Source: Achatina immaculata (taxonomy: Eukaryota > Mollusca > Gastropoda > Stylommatophora > Achatinidae). From it: a stretch of 64,000 nucleotides of DNA. Under the pieces are notes generated by a model. That model was not told the DNA's origin, did no database searches, and saw only the letters and a program-made list of their open reading frames with translations. Of the stretch, positions 1 through 11,477 are shown piece by piece. Within the stretch, counting starts at the first letter, position 1, and each line of letters begins with the position of its first letter. The DNA is taken from positions 49,567,430-49,631,429 of the forward strand of contig CM019692.1 in the NCBI GenBank assembly GCA_009760885.1, read 5' to 3'. The translations under genes and the position numbers were made by a program.

Positions 1-254
1 ATCAAAACTGCTTCGCGTCTTTCAACAGATGTTCGTATGCGTTGTGATGAGAATACCGAAAACTTTACACGCAGGGAAAGCTGGTTCAACGATGCCACTA
101 TAAATATGGATGACAGAGAGAGAGAGTTAGTCATCTGTTTAGCGCGCCACCTTATTTTTACTGTTGTTCTTACCTGTTTGTTTCTAGGGGCAAAAAATCA
201 ATTATCAGAAAAAAAAAATTTACATTTTGTTCTAACATGAAATAATTATTTAAC

Positions 255-256
<2 letters not shown>
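1..256. other. No feature recognised
   Basis: AT-leaning sequence with short random open frames only. No repeat family or coding similarity was seen. Confidence 0.5.

Positions 257-260
<4 letters not shown>

Positions 261-307
<47 letters not shown>
261..307. repeat. (CT)n microsatellite
   Basis: An almost pure CT dinucleotide run of about 47 bp ending in a short C-rich stretch. It lies just upstream of a Line-F 3'-UTR fragment. Confidence 0.95.
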
Positions 308-309
<2 letters not shown>

Positions 310-334
310 CCTCTTGCTTAACTGTTGTATTTCT

Positions 335-450
335 TGTATTGAATCAGTCCTGAATTTAATAAATTATAACGAATGTGAGAATGCAGTATAAGTTTATTGC
401 ATGTAGTTGCATAAATCAGCTTGTGGAGCGTATGGACATGAGATAACTCT
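335..450 (+). mobile_element. Line-F 3'-UTR fragment
   Basis: The segment with GAATGTGAGAATGCAG, then GCATAAATCAG, then TATGGACATGAGATAA matches the 3' UTR of the longer Line-F copy at about 30.70-30.78 kb in the same order and orientation. It has no coding part and breaks off before the usual (TTCG)n end, so it is a truncated, diverged relic of a CR1-like LINE. Confidence 0.6.
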
Positions 451-518
451 TTGAAAATAATGTGAGTATTCATTTGCCCATCTATCTAACCGTCACTTTT
501 CAAGCAGAGTTCAGATAA

Positions 519-525
<7 letters not shown>

Positions 526-549
<24 letters not shown>

Positions 550-760
550 ATATAATATATATACATATATATACATATATATATGCATAGTGTGTGTGAA
601 TAGATGCAGGCAGGCAAGCAGGTAGGTAAGCAAGCAGAGAGGTAAGTAAGTAGATTGAATGGGCAGCCAGGCAGGCTAAGCGGGCAGATAGACAGGCAGG
701 CAGGCAGGCAGACAAACAGACAGACAGGCAGGCAGACAAACAAACAGACAGATAGATGGA
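526..760. repeat. Compound microsatellite cluster
   Basis: A CT run (526-549) is followed by an AT/ATAC stretch (550-585) and then a degenerate tetranucleotide block of GCAG/GACA/GATA type (604-760). The overlapping open frames here are low-complexity artefacts (Cys/Leu/Pro repeats). Confidence 0.9.
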
Positions 761-3256
761 TAGATAGAGGATTCTGTTCTGGGCTCTAAAACAAAAGAAA
801 CAAAACAAAAATTCTATGCCAGAAATGTGGAAAAAAACAAAACAAAACAAAAAGCAAAAACACACACAGCGGAAAGCTGGTTGAAAGCACAGTAACAAGG
901 AGGGTATCGATTAGCAACACAAAGGAAAGTCTTGTTCAGAAATCCTCGGGAATGATAAATGGGGGAAGATTCCGACATGATGAGAACACATAGATGGGAG
1001 TCAGAAAGAGAAAAACTGAAGGAGATATGGACGGATACAGAATTCAGAACAAAACGGCTTGGCGATATTTTGACAGAAAATCTCTGTTTCGCGTTGGGCC
1101 ACGAGATGTTAGCAAAGAAAGAATTACATAAACGCGTGTTAATAATGAGATTTCTTCTGTGTAACCAAGACCGGGTGCAATCAGGAGCGAGTGTTGAGCT
1201 GCAAGATAACAGTTTTGAGACAGTCTCTGTTCCTGAAATCTCCGTTATCTACTTCTATTTCTGGCCGTCGACGAGACGGCCGTAAATCATTGTTAACCCC
1301 AGCTTGCTGAGACACGCTACCAGCGACCATGTCATTGTCCTCGCTTCATCCTCGGTATCGGAGCCAACTATTTCCAACATTTTGTGAAAGAAACAAATCG
1401 ATGGTCTCAAAACGATGCTCGTGAACGATGACTACAAGATCGATGAGAGACGTTAAGGTATGTTTCCTATAACAGCGGCGCAGACATAAGAATGATATCA
1501 ACGTAGTTTCAGACAGATAAGTTGAAGACTGCAATGAATTCAGTTCTAGTCGAGTAGAGACATAAATGTATGGGGTACAGTTTTACTGAAGAAACAGAAA
1601 GAAGTAACGGCGAGACGGAACGATAAAAGAAATGAACACGTATAAATGTAAAACAAACTGCAACGAACCAGTCTTTCGGCAATAAGGACTATGGAAACAA
1701 CAAAACAAAGAAAGAAAGAAAAAAAACCCCACAAAAAATGACATTGAAATGGCAGATATCTCTTGGACAGTACGAGTACGTCAAGAAAGTGCTGCGCCTA
1801 GATTAAAGATTAAACCTACGATGTTATTTTCTGCTAAATTTGCTGTACCACTTTAGTTTCTTCATAATCAACATCGGCTGCTATTTCTTACATCACAACT
1901 ATCATTATGCTGCTTTTTTTGTTCGTTTTACTTTATGCTTCCTGGCAGCTCTTACCAATGACCAAATCCGAACAAATGTAATTGTTTATCCCTCCCCCCC
2001 CCCTTTTTAAAAATGTTTTATTGTACTTCTTCCAGTATTCAGACTACTGTTATTATTAATTTTCTCTTAAATGTTCATAGTATTTGCTGCTGACGTTCTT
2101 TCAATCGATCCCCTCATAACAAGGGTTTATTTCTTTCCGCTGTCTCCTCCCCCTCCCCCCCCCCCCCCACTCCCATAACCAGCTTTGTTTTCCAACAGCA
2201 GCCTAGTGAACACCGCTGTCCACTTTATCTATGCTACCTTTAATCCCATCCTCCACTCCCCCACCCCAGTTCTCAACTCTCATTTAATAATTTGTTTTCC
2301 TTTCCTCGCTCTCTCTTTATTTCTCTCTCTCTCTCTCTTCTCTCATTTTTCTCCAATCTCCTCGTCGCTCGCAGTCGATGTAATTGTTGTTTTCAGTGTC
2401 TTCGCTAACTCCTGTCCTCGTCTCTGTATATTTAAGCACACGAAACCACGATCAATCGCGTAAACGTAAACACAGACGTATCCAGTCTCTCGAGGAGTAA
2501 ATTCACCCCATCACGCCTCGTCTAGCAGATGTACTCGGGGATATTCTCGGCCTACACTAAACAACTGACCATTTTGCCAATTCAAATGTATCCATCGGCA
2601 ACAGCGAGAATCCGAATATCCAGAAATCGATACGGCGTGTGGTCTCAGTGAGAAAGCCGATATTTTCCTCCGAGAGGGGAGCCAATCCAGGGCCTGAATT
2701 AGCGCATACATGATCAAGACGACCCCTTTAGCAACCCGATTAGAATAGTAAAATCGATTAACTTATATAAAGTTAAGAAACGAAAACTCATCTTTACACT
2801 GATTCTCACAAGGAAAAACTCACTTTCCGATGCCACCATTGTTTTTCATTTTTCTTTATTCTTTCTTTTTTTTTTAAACGAATCTTGTATCTTCTCTCTC
2901 CCCTCGGTATGAGCTCGGGAAAGAAGACGATTACTGCGTAACTCATACATTTTTATATAAACAAGAAGGGCCCTTTACTGAGATGGAATGGATATCTCAA
3001 TACAAAGTGGAATGCTGCACCAGCTTAGAGCGAAGATCTTTATTTCCGTAAAATCTAGGGGGAAACACACACACGCACAACAACAACAACAACAAGACCT
3101 GATCTGAGAAAAACTATAAACTACAACAGAAACTTTCACGATGTTCCCCTTTTTTTTTTTTTTGCATGTTTATCATTACAGCACGATCTTTTCAATAGCT
3201 TTCTTAAAGTGAGACCACACACGGCGTATTTAACAAAAACAAAAACACCAAAAAAA
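761..3256. other. No gene recognised; homopolymer and pyrimidine-rich tracts
   Basis: About 2.5 kb without a convincing gene or repeat family. Visible items are poly-C runs near 1990 and 2150-2169, a pyrimidine-rich stretch at 2100-2360, a short (CAA)n at 3079-3094 and a poly-T at 3149-3163. The open frames, up to 108 residues, lack recognisable domains. Confidence 0.5.
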
Positions 3257-3316
3257 TGTCAGTTTGTCTTGACTGGAAAGACAGGAAACACTATCATTCC
3301 ATCACAGCGTATGTGC
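3257..3316 (+). repeat. Left arm of an inverted repeat
   Basis: This 60-bp arm, containing GACTGGAAAGACAGGAAACA, is found reverse-complemented at 3534-3595 with only a few differences. The 217-bp spacer holds Line-B and Line-A 3' fragments in opposite orientations. It could be a fold-back or MITE-like element, or an inverted duplication. Confidence 0.8.
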
Positions 3317-3327
3317 AAGGCACTTAA

Positions 3328-3430
3328 AACATCTTCTTATATCCTTCCGTGCCGATTAAACGTCACATAGGGCTCGCAAAGTAAGTTCACCAATTTTTCC
3401 TGTCTTCGGCGAGTCTTTCAACCTCATCAA
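3328..3430 (-). mobile_element. Line-B 3' end, minus strand
   Basis: Reverse-complemented, this reads as the final codons of Line-B, including a form of EVERLAEDRKNW, then its stop, the GGCACGGAAGGATATAAG 3' UTR and the start of the ATAAG-type tail. The same order is seen at 27.2, 29.1 and 60.3 kb. It is a fragment and cannot encode a functional protein. Confidence 0.8.
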
Positions 3431-3474
3431 AAACTTAAAAACATAATCGATGTAAATCGCAGATAAAGAGAAAA

Positions 3475-3540
3475 GATGTTTGATGGTTTTGCACCCTGTT
3501 GCGGGAAATGCTGCGTGACAAGCCTGTTGAGATGCACATA
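3475..3540 (+). mobile_element. Line-A C-terminal fragment
   Basis: About 60 bp starting GATGTTTGATGG and ending TGTTGAGATGCACA match the Line-A copy at 4440-4501 nearly base for base. It abuts the right arm of the inverted repeat. Confidence 0.75.
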
Positions 3541-3595
3541 CGCTGTGATGGAATGAGAGTGTTTCCTGTCTTTCCAGTCAACACAAACACTGACA
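3534..3595 (-). repeat. Right arm of an inverted repeat
   Basis: Reverse complement of the 3257-3316 arm; the two differ by a 2-bp insertion and single substitutions. Confidence 0.8.
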
Positions 3596-4185
3596 TTAAA
3601 AAAAAAATTTAGTCCCTTGATAAAATATACCAACATTAAAATATTTTAACTATACTTCGCCAATACTTTATATTTTTTAACTAATGTAAATAGTATTAAA
3701 TTAAGTTCTAAAAAATGGTATCACGGGCATAGACTGACATCTACACAGGAAGTAAATTCAATGTCATATTCCCTGTAATCCTATTATCACAGAAATGTAA
3801 TTGCTGAGCATGGCAAGTTATGGAGACTCACGTAGCGCGGACATTTCAGGGGCTATACAGCTCCTCAGAAAAGGGGCAATTTCTACAGAAAGTCCTGGCA
3901 GTGCCCATCTCTCTTCGACGTCTTGCATAAAACTCTAGAAAGCGGGTCAGGATTTTTGGGATAAGACAGCTAATCTTTGTAATCTATGTCAGAACACGAG
4001 GCATGAAACCAGATAAGTACAGACAATTATTGTGATTATTCATCATTCGCTCGGCGAAGTGAATCTGTTGCTCGCTGTGTTTGGACCGCAGTTTCCGTGC
4101 ACTACGAATGATGTTCATCAGTTGTTGAATTTAGAGCGTTTTTAAGTTCTCTTCTCTCTGGTTACGATTTCCAAGTATTCGCGTT
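3596..4185. other. No feature recognised
   Basis: AT-rich sequence without a recognisable repeat or coding region. Confidence 0.5.
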
Positions 4186-4189
4186 TATT

Positions 4190-4572
4190 CCTGTTTTACG
4201 GATCCGAAGCTGGCAAGGTCAGTACGAAGAAGGCTGGAATCAGCTGAAATGTGGTTCTTAAGAAGAATGCTGAAGACAGTGAGTAAAAATCGAAAGAGGC
4301 AAAAGAAGCAAGGAAAACTATAACAAAGATCAGAAAACGACAATCTAAATGTGTGGGGGCATGTATGGAGGAGAGGCGGGCTAGAGCACCTAATGACAAC
4401 AGCTAAGATCGAAGGTAGAAGAAGCAGAGGCATGCAAAGATGTTTGATGGTTTGGCATCCTGTCATGGGAAGTGCTCAGTGAGAAGCCTGTTGAGATGCA
4501 CAAGGGATAGAGGGTTATAGAAGGACATGATCTCCTATGCCTGTCGGCAGGGACCTTAAGGGAAAGAGAAAT
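4190..4572 (+). mobile_element. Line-A reverse-transcriptase C-terminal fragment
   Basis: Broken frames on the plus strand spell the C-terminal tail seen in many invertebrate LINE ORF2 proteins: AEMWFLRRMLKT, then GHVWRRGGLEHLMTTAKIEG, then a form of RRSRG. Stops and frameshifts occur between the blocks. The best relative in the window is 21412-21749. The catalytic part of the polymerase is absent. It is a pseudogene fragment. Confidence 0.75.
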
Positions 4573-5985
4573 TCTAAGCGTATCATTGCCATCATCGACT
4601 TTTAGAAAGCTGACCGAGGTGAATCTGTGATGTGTCTTATCTTTCCGACTTGGCGCGGCTGATAAAACTACTTTTTCTATCCGCCTGCTGTTTGCCGATG
4701 TTGACCATCTTCATCTTTTCTCACTAACGTTTAAACTAAATCTTCAGAATCATATACTCTTTCTTCTCCATAGACATTCGTTCCTCTGTATGTATGAATG
4801 CGTAACTGATGAATCCCTCCCTTTTGATGTTGTTGGCGAATGAGATTACAGGATTTAAAAGTCTGATGGAGTCACATTTCTGACATACAGATTTCTAACG
4901 AGGGAAAATCTTGAATTCTGAGTGCAAAGTTTCTTTGGGAAACAATAAAAAAAGATTATGTATTAAAGAAGGAAAGTAAAAGAAGAATGAAAGAAACAAA
5001 TGCCAAAAGAAGGGAGGGAAGTTGGTGTAAGCTGTGCACTGTATCTGAGATACTGTTGTCCTGGAAGATATCCATCTTCTTCCTGAATTCTCATTAATAT
5101 GCATGCCAAATGCTAACATAAAAGTTTGTTGTTGTTGTTTTTTTTGTTACGTGTTAAAGTGTTTTAACACATTTTTGTTCCTGTTTCTGATACGAAAAAC
5201 ACTGAGTTTTAAATCTCGTGATGCGACACAAAACGGTGTGGAAACGATCCAGCGATTACCTTGCTGGATGCAGATACCACTTTTCTCTTATCTGCAGAGA
5301 CATACCCATTGCCTCATGCCGGTATAACAACTTGGCTTTCACCAACAGCATCGTCTTAATGCCATTATCACACACTCTTCATACCGCACAGCTATACATG
5401 GCGACTCTTCCGCCCTCGGCCTGTTCTCGGTCACTGAAACGAAATACACCATTCATGCTGGCTTTCTGTATATGTTAGATACGTTACTCTCCCGCTCCGT
5501 ACAAATATCTCCTGTACACGAACACATATCACATTTTCCACCCATTCAATTTCAGCCCTGGCCATGATAAAGGTCACGTACTTCCATGGTCTTCAGACAG
5601 CAACGCACAAGCAATTAAGTTGAGTAGGAATTCGCTACGAGTAAGGGTAAGTGACAGGGGATAAGAAAGGGAACAGAAACCAAGGCACGCATTGCTGAAA
5701 TGTGATAACCAACCGGGGGCTGGTAGAGTGGGCTAGGTCATGAGTGTCAATGCTGGAAAGGTGACAAGATTTCTTTTTAAAAGCATAATGCCAATGCGGA
5801 GAGAAAACAAACATAAACGCAAGCCAAAAACTGCTGATGTCATCTAAACGAATTTGCAGTGTGGTTTCAAAACAGGGAAGACATTCAGACATGAAGACTT
5901 GTTTTCCTAGATCAAGAAGAAGAAGAAAAAATAAACAGAAATAAGGTGATAATCATCTTCAACACCAGCAAGAAAGTGTAAAATA
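4573..5985. other. No gene recognised
   Basis: About 1.4 kb of unremarkable sequence with a short GAA-rich patch near 5920-5940. Open frames up to 86 residues have no recognisable motif. Confidence 0.5.
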
Positions 5986-6072
5986 CTGTACGTCTGTTCT
6001 GTTACTGTTATTGTACCTGTACGTCTGTTCTGTTACTGTTATTGTACCTGTACGTCTGTTCTGTTCTTGTTA
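5986..6072. repeat. 31-bp tandem repeat, about 2.8 copies
   Basis: The unit beginning CTGTACGTCTGTTCTGTTAC recurs at 5986, 6017 and 6048. The third copy decays into the start of a Rep-1 copy. Confidence 0.9.
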
Positions 6073-6087
6073 CAGTTGCATCATCCA

Positions 6088-6285
6088 GGAACTGCGAGCA
6101 GAGTGTTCTAGGGAACAGATGCGGAGGAGGCGCGAGACACAAGCAATGTCTGGAGGTGGCTGGCTAGTTTGAGGGAATCCCCCCCCCCCTTCCACATAAA
6201 AAAGCAAGCTTCTTTGACGACTCCACCGTCAGTGGGGACCACGTTAAACTCTGCTCTGTTAGCCAGACAGAGTCTGTTATAAGTA
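6088..6285 (-). repeat. Rep-1 dispersed repeat, degraded copy
   Basis: Aligned by eye with 60.9-61.15 kb: a GGAACTGCGAGC-like start, a block with GACTCCACCGTCAGTGGGGA and one with CTGTTAGCCAGACAGA occur in the same order. A poly-C run and insertions separate the blocks. Confidence 0.55.
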
Positions 6286-6357
6286 ACCTTCTTCTTCTGC
6301 GTTCGATGGTTCCAGCCCCAGACATCTTTATTTATTGTCTGGATAAACTGTGCATCG

Positions 6358-6622
6358 GCCTGGTTAGCCGAGTAGTTACAAGCTGGGTTTACTAATCCAG
6401 TGGTACCGGGCTCAGTCCCAGGAGTGTGATTTTTTTTCTGGTACTACACCATAGAAACGAAAAGGACCCGGGGTCGACCCAGCCTATAAAAATGGGTACC
6501 GGAGGAATCTGGGAAGGTAAATGGGGCAGGCGTGATACTGGCCACATCAGTTTCATGTGCCGGAAATACGGGCCTAACACCGTATCCCCAATGTGCCTTA
6601 ATGCCACGGAAACGGGAATCTT
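6358..6622 (+). mobile_element. Sine-1, tRNA-derived SINE
   Basis: A tRNA-like head (TTAGCCGAGTAGTTACAAGC as box-A region, GGGCTCAGTCCC as box-B region) is followed by a body containing GGTACCGGAGGAATCTGGG, ATACGGGCCTAACACCGTAT and a 3' part ending near GGAAACGGGAATC. The body recurs on the minus strand at 35.6 kb and on the plus strand at 59.3 kb, and the head on the minus strand at 37.0 kb. The internal pol III boxes are degraded. Such elements move with LINE machinery. Confidence 0.75.
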
Positions 6623-6625
6623 ATT

Positions 6626-6923
6626 TTTATAACTGTGGGTCCATCCTCAGACTGCGCACAGTCGGGACGCTGCCGATTGCGAGCACACCTGTATCGCCTC
6701 AGCCTGTCACACACCCCTGACTGCACAGGTGAGACAGATACAGAGACTCCAGAGCACATCCATGCAACTGTGTCCTCTCCAAGAAGCCTGCACGCAGCTC
6801 TCTGGGGGCACAAAGCAGGAATTACGACAATAAAGGTGGAAACCTCGTGACTCCAGCTCGTGGAAACCTCGTGACTCCAGCTCGTGGAAACCTCGTGACT
6901 CCAGCTCGTGGAAACCTCGTGAC
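6626..6923 (+). mobile_element. Line-E C-terminal fragment ending in a 24-bp array
   Basis: The plus-strand frame from 6635 reads RCRLRAHLYRLSLSHTPDC followed by a form of ETDTETPEHI. This is the cysteine-containing C-terminal tail typical of LINEs that carry an RNase H domain. Its 3' side runs straight into a 24-bp tandem repeat (6836-6923). Related fragments lie at 9.4, 10.7 (minus) and 30.0 kb (minus). RT and RNase H are missing. Confidence 0.75.
6836..6923. repeat. 24-bp tandem repeat, about 3.6 copies
   Basis: The unit starting GTGGAAACCTCGTGACTCCA recurs without change at 6836, 6860, 6884 and 6908. It continues the open frame of the Line-E fragment, giving an 8-residue peptide repeat that is not expected to be functional. 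Confidence 0.95.
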
Positions 6924-7154
6924 GAGCACGGCAACATCTGAAGAATAAAGGCCAGTGGAATGCCTCGTGAATCCAGACAAAGCACCAAGACGTGAACGAA
7001 AAGGGCAATGAGACAAGTCGTAGGGTCTGTAACTTAAGACCCCAAGCCTGAAATGAAAGCCATGAGAGAGAAGACTAGTTGAGAGTGCATCCATCCATCC
7101 CATTATGCACTCCTCTACGCATTAAAAAAAAAAAACATAAAAATCTGCTATGCC

Positions 7155-7421
7155 GCTGTGGTATGGTGGTTAGTGCACTCGCCTGCCGATCAGAAGGTCC
7201 ATGGTCTCGTCCTCGGATTGGGGATGTTGTTTAAACGAGCCGCACTGGGGTCAACCCAGCAACAAAAATATGCACCCCGAGTTTCCCTAGGAAAACAAAT
7301 GCAACGAGGACAAGGTGCGGGCATCCCTACCTCAAATGCTATAATGGCCTAGAAATGTGAAGGCCCTAACGCTTCACACTCCTACGATACGCAAATGCCA
7401 CGTGACATACACCACGAGAAT
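7155..7421 (+). mobile_element. Sine-2, tRNA-derived SINE candidate
   Basis: The head reads TATGGTGGTTAGTGCACTCG, a box-A-like start, with a degraded box B around CATGGTCTCGTCCTCG. The body (GGGGTCAACCCAGCAAC) resembles the Sine-1 body GGGGTCGACCCAGCC, so the two may share a core. It ends near GCTTCACACTCCTACGATAC. No tRNA cloverleaf is conserved. Confidence 0.6.
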
Positions 7422-7923
7422 GATATCGCCATTATTATCAACAGGCGCAAGAGCGAAATCAATCCTCATACAGTGTTTCAAATAACAAGAAGGATATGAT
7501 GATGATGATCACGGAGACAAAACAGAAGCCTGGAAGAAACTGTTGTGAAAGCTCTGCATTCCACTACTCACTCGTAAGATCAAATTTACTTGATTATACC
7601 TCAAGACACCCTTCAGCTGTAACTTGGACTGCGATTTCAGTCTGCTAAACTGCTTTCGGATAAATGCTATGCCTGAAATATATAAAAAAAACGGTAGCTG
7701 CTGTGATTTACATGCTACAGGCACAGACAACAGCGTCAAGACCAATCAGAAATCAGGAGCCCAGAGAAAGGCCAGCAAGCAGTTGTGGGGAAAACGCGAT
7801 CCAGGAGACGAATAAGCCGATTCCCGTGGCAAAATCTGAGAAACACGTCAGAAAAAGAAGAAAAAAACCGTATCTGTGTTACAGACACCAAGACTAACAT
7901 CCCTCTCAACTCCTTCTCCAGAT
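7422..7923. other. No gene recognised
   Basis: Contains a short (ATG)n at 7497-7510; otherwise nothing identified. Confidence 0.5.
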
Positions 7924-8108
7924 CAGTGGTTCTCAACTTGAGGCCCACCAGAACACAAGATGCCCTTGGAGCATTATCAGGTGGTCCATGATTGGCGTCA
8001 AGTAAAGGGCTCATGGCAATGTGATATTACATATATAAGATAGCAATCTGCAACTAACATGAAATTAGAAAAGTGGTTCTTTCACGTAAAAAAGGTTGGG
8101 AACCACTG
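7924..8108. mobile_element. hAT-like MITE, 185 bp
   Basis: The left end CAGTGGTTCTCAACTTG and the reverse complement of the right end, CAGTGGTTCCCAACCT, form terminal inverted repeats of the classic hAT pattern. The flanks CTCCAGAT (7916-7923) and GTACAGAT (8109-8116) match at 6 of 8 positions, consistent with a decayed 8-bp target duplication. There is no internal transposase, so it is non-autonomous. Confidence 0.8.
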
Positions 8109-8183
8109 GTACAGATCACATACCCACAGTGGTCGGGAAAAGATAAATAACCTGCGTTATGAGGGATGTGGTGGTAGTGGTGG

Positions 8184-8272
8184 GTTGGGGGGGGGGGGAG
8201 AGAGAGAGAAGGAAAGAGAGACAGAAAGGGAGAGACGGGGATTTGGGGTGGGGGGGGGGGGTGGGGGTTGCA
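8184..8272. repeat. G-rich low-complexity block
   Basis: Two poly-G runs (about 11 and 12 bases) flank a GA-rich stretch on the plus strand. The G-runs could form quadruplexes, though no regulated gene lies nearby. Confidence 0.85.
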
Positions 8273-9436
8273 AAGTGATTCACAAACGCATTTACGGAAA
8301 AGGAAGAGGGCAGGAGAAACGAACGAGCATAGCTCAACAATGAGGGTAAATGGAAACAGCTGTTTGAGACGGGTGTCCGATCCAGATGTTTTATTGATAG
8401 CCCATGCTCTCCGTAAGCAGAAATAGGTTAATGTTAAGTTAGAGGCTAAAATAATAACAATAAAATTTACCCCCAAAAAAAAAAAATTGGCAGGCCTTCC
8501 TTCGTCCTTAATTTACAACACTGTCTTTTGTCCTTTTCTTTTCTTTTCTTTTTTCTATCTTTTTCTTTTTTTTTCTTAAAAACCATAATGATTTTCTTCA
8601 CATGTCGCAGCAGCAACATGACAGCGGTAAGAGCGCTGTTTTCTTACAGGTATTCGCTTACAGAGCACACTGCACAGTGATTTAAATCTTAAATTTGTTG
8701 TACTTAACTGGAAAACTTGTCCAAAGAAAAAAAAAAGTTTATGATTTAACTGACATATTCAAGCCCATTATGAAAAAAGTGACTGTGTTTATATCCAACA
8801 AAAATATACTCATCAAGGGAAATTCTTGTGTTCAGAGGCAAAAATAAGCTGCTGTTAAACCTATATTTTTAAAAGAATGCTTATGTTTAATATCATATGA
8901 GCTCGTCACCGAATTAGAAATACCACTTCATCGGCCATTAAGTGCACCGCTCTGCGCTGATTTAAATATCACACAGAAAAGAAAAGCAATGAGCCGTGAC
9001 GCTGAAAGTGTGCAATCTCCTGATGCCACTACCACTGATACAATACAATCGCCGAAATATTTCTTATCAATCATTCTTAGAACAGTCTCATAGGTTCCAC
9101 GAGAAATATTACAGAACTGTCGGTCGGAAGCCGAGACAGATGGCAAGTAACGGGAGAATGTACATGTAACGAGATAAGATTCGCGATTAAGTCTGGTTGG
9201 GAAAGGGAACAAAACTGACCTCGTTCTGCTGTGTTCCTGACAAAATTGGTACGCATCATGACAACATAATCTCTTCAGTCATGTTTACCACCTGTCTCTT
9301 TGTCCTTTCACATGCGAGAGAGAGAGGATGCGGAGGAGGGGGGGGGGTAAACGGGGAAAAACAGAAAGGAAAGGATGAAACAAAATGGGGGGGGGGGGCG
9401 TGGAGGGATTAAATTATTCTCATATTAAGAAAAAGA
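8273..9436. other. No gene recognised; homopolymer runs
   Basis: Contains a pyrimidine tract at 8528-8578 and poly-G runs near 9340 and 9386. No repeat family or gene recognised. Confidence 0.5.
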
Positions 9437-9600
9437 ATGGCCCAAAAAGACCTACATGCTTGCAGCAGAGATCAACAGACACCACATCACATCCTCCAGA
9501 GTTGCCAGCTACTACAACCCACTCAGACAAAAGACCTGGCCAGAAACTACGGTGATGCTGAAATCCTCAGACGAAATGCCGCATTCGCGAGAGAGAGAGA
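9437..9600 (+). mobile_element. Line-E C-terminal fragment
   Basis: The frame contains CSRDQQTPHHILQSCQLLQ followed by KDLARNYGDAEILRRNAAF, the cysteine/histidine-spaced tail of Line-E. It corresponds to the NNRHHIIQSCQLHNS segment of the minus-strand copy at 29.9-30.1 kb. It ends in a short (GA)n at 9589-9604. Confidence 0.7.
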
Positions 9601-9604
9601 GAGA

Positions 9605-10244
9605 AAATGGTATCGATGTCTGAGCGAACGAAGAAGCAGGAGATTGGGATAAAATTAATGAAAAGTCCATGGTTGTTTCCTTCTTTGAAATAAGATTTCA
9701 ACACAGAGACACGCGCCCTGTAGAACACAACCTGCGAGAATCCTGGTACTGAAAGCAGCCGGGTTGGCAGGGCAAGAATTCACTACATTTAGCACAAGAT
9801 GTCAGCTTCACATAGATTAAACTTTTCTTGCATATTTACTGTTTCTCTAATGGAAATCCGCAGCTGATTAAAAAAAAACCCGTTATCTTAGGGGAAAAAA
9901 AAAAGATTTACACACAAAACACTCCAGTCCGAAGATAAAAGTTCTCTCTCTCTCTCTCTAAAAACATTTCCATCTTACACAAAACTTATGAAAATGTTTT
10001 GAATACATTTTTTTTTCCTCTAAATATACGCAGATTTTACCCGCTTCATTCCCTCTATTATTATAAATCCCCAGGGTTATATTTTTAATATTAAAGGAAA
10101 AGTTAAAAAAAAAAACTCGATGTTTTAATTCCTGGTCGGGCTGTTCTACCTTGGGCTGTAAAGGCGTTAAATTTGGGTCGAGTCGAAAATGAAAGGAAAT
10201 TTCCTTAGGCGCTCAGATTTCAAGAGCTTTAAAATGCTGGGATA
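9605..10244. other. No gene recognised
   Basis: Contains a short (CT)n near 9943-9958 and several A runs; otherwise nothing. Confidence 0.5.
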
Positions 10245-10375
10245 ACGTTTAAAATGTATTGACACTGTGGTGAAATGTATAGTTAATATTGTGAAATGCA
10301 TAGATAGCATTGTGAAATACAAATAGATAACATTATAAAATGTATTGATGATATTGTGAAATATACTGACAACAT
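10245..10375. repeat. Degenerate tandem repeat of about 27 bp
   Basis: The motif ATTGTGAAATGYATAGATAR recurs four to five times with drift. Confidence 0.7.
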
Positions 10376-10507
10376 AAATGAGCATATAAAAGGGGATCAC
10401 TCTTTTATCGTTTTAGTATCATGGTTTTGGCGTCTCATACAACGCTGGGAGTGGGAGACAAAAACATTTTTCACTGCCCCACCCCCCCCCCCCACCCCCA
10501 TAATCGG

Positions 10508-10630
10508 GTTCCTGTTAATCGAGCTCCCAAGCCGACAAGATGCTGTGTCTCAACATCTTCACCGCATCTGCTGCAAAGAACAACAGCCATGCTCGCCAGT
10601 TCCAGAGAGCAAGAAGAAGAAGAAGTCTCA
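10508..10630 (+). repeat. Rep-1 fragment with (GAA)n tail
   Basis: The block from CCGACAAGATGCTGTGTCTC to CCAGTTCCAGAGAGC, followed by (AAG)n, is the reverse complement of the left part of the Rep-1 copies at 50.25 and 60.9 kb. It ends at the GAA tail, which suggests that the tail is the element's 3' end. Confidence 0.7.
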
Positions 10631-10676
10631 GACACCTATATTTACTGTCAGGATAAAGTGTGCAGTCTCTTCGAAG

Positions 10677-10915
10677 TCATGCTTTGCGCCCTAAAATCTT
10701 CTTCCAGTGTAGTTCCCTGCGGTCACAGCTGGGATCGGTCTTCTTGGCAGAATGGAGCAGAGCTGCGTGATGAGCTCTGGAGCATGGACGCATGCCTGTC
10801 TCATGTGTGCAATCAGTGATGTGTGACAGGCCAAATCGATACAGGTGTGCTCGCCAACGGCACAGAATGAAGATGGTGGCTTGTTCTTGGCACCAGAGAG
10901 GCACTGACATTATGG
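10677..10915 (-). mobile_element. Line-E C-terminal fragment, minus strand
   Basis: The minus frame contains CRWRAHLYRFGLSHITDCTH, closely matching the 6.7-kb Line-E copy, followed by a degraded version of the cysteine/histidine tail. It begins about 50 bp from the GAA tail of the Rep-1 fragment. Confidence 0.7.
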
Positions 10916-11477
10916 CAGCTCAATACTCGCCGGTATCTCTCCATACACGACGCGAATAAAAGCTGTCGTAAAAGAGAAAACCTTATTCACCTGGAAGAGC
11001 CATTTATGATAAGTCCTATTTCACGCATATTACAGCAGACACAAATAAAATAAGTAATAACCATGCGCAAAGCATGACCTGGTCTGCCGGCAGATAGGAC
11101 GTTAAGTTAGATGACATGCCAACTATCCTCCCCTGGCTGATGAGCCAGATATTCTTTTTTTTTTTCATTTCGAACCACCGACAACGGCCACACAGGAATA
11201 GTGTACCAACTGTAAGAAGTTTTAATGCACCCGGGTCACGCTCATGAAAGATTTCACCACAACCTGTCCCACCAATAGACTCACCAGAAGTGTATGGTAA
11301 AGCAAGAACTCAGAGATTGGAAGTACACACGCTGTAGACCTTCACCACTCACTGTGCGTGGAAAGATATGATTTGCACGGAAACATATGATTTGCTGACA
11401 TTCAATAAAGAACTATCCATGAAAAACAGAGAGTAAAATATGTTCTTTTCCTTTAAAAAAACAAATCTGAATATATA
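10916..11477. other. No gene recognised
   Basis: Nothing identified apart from a poly-T run near 11154-11166. Confidence 0.5.
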
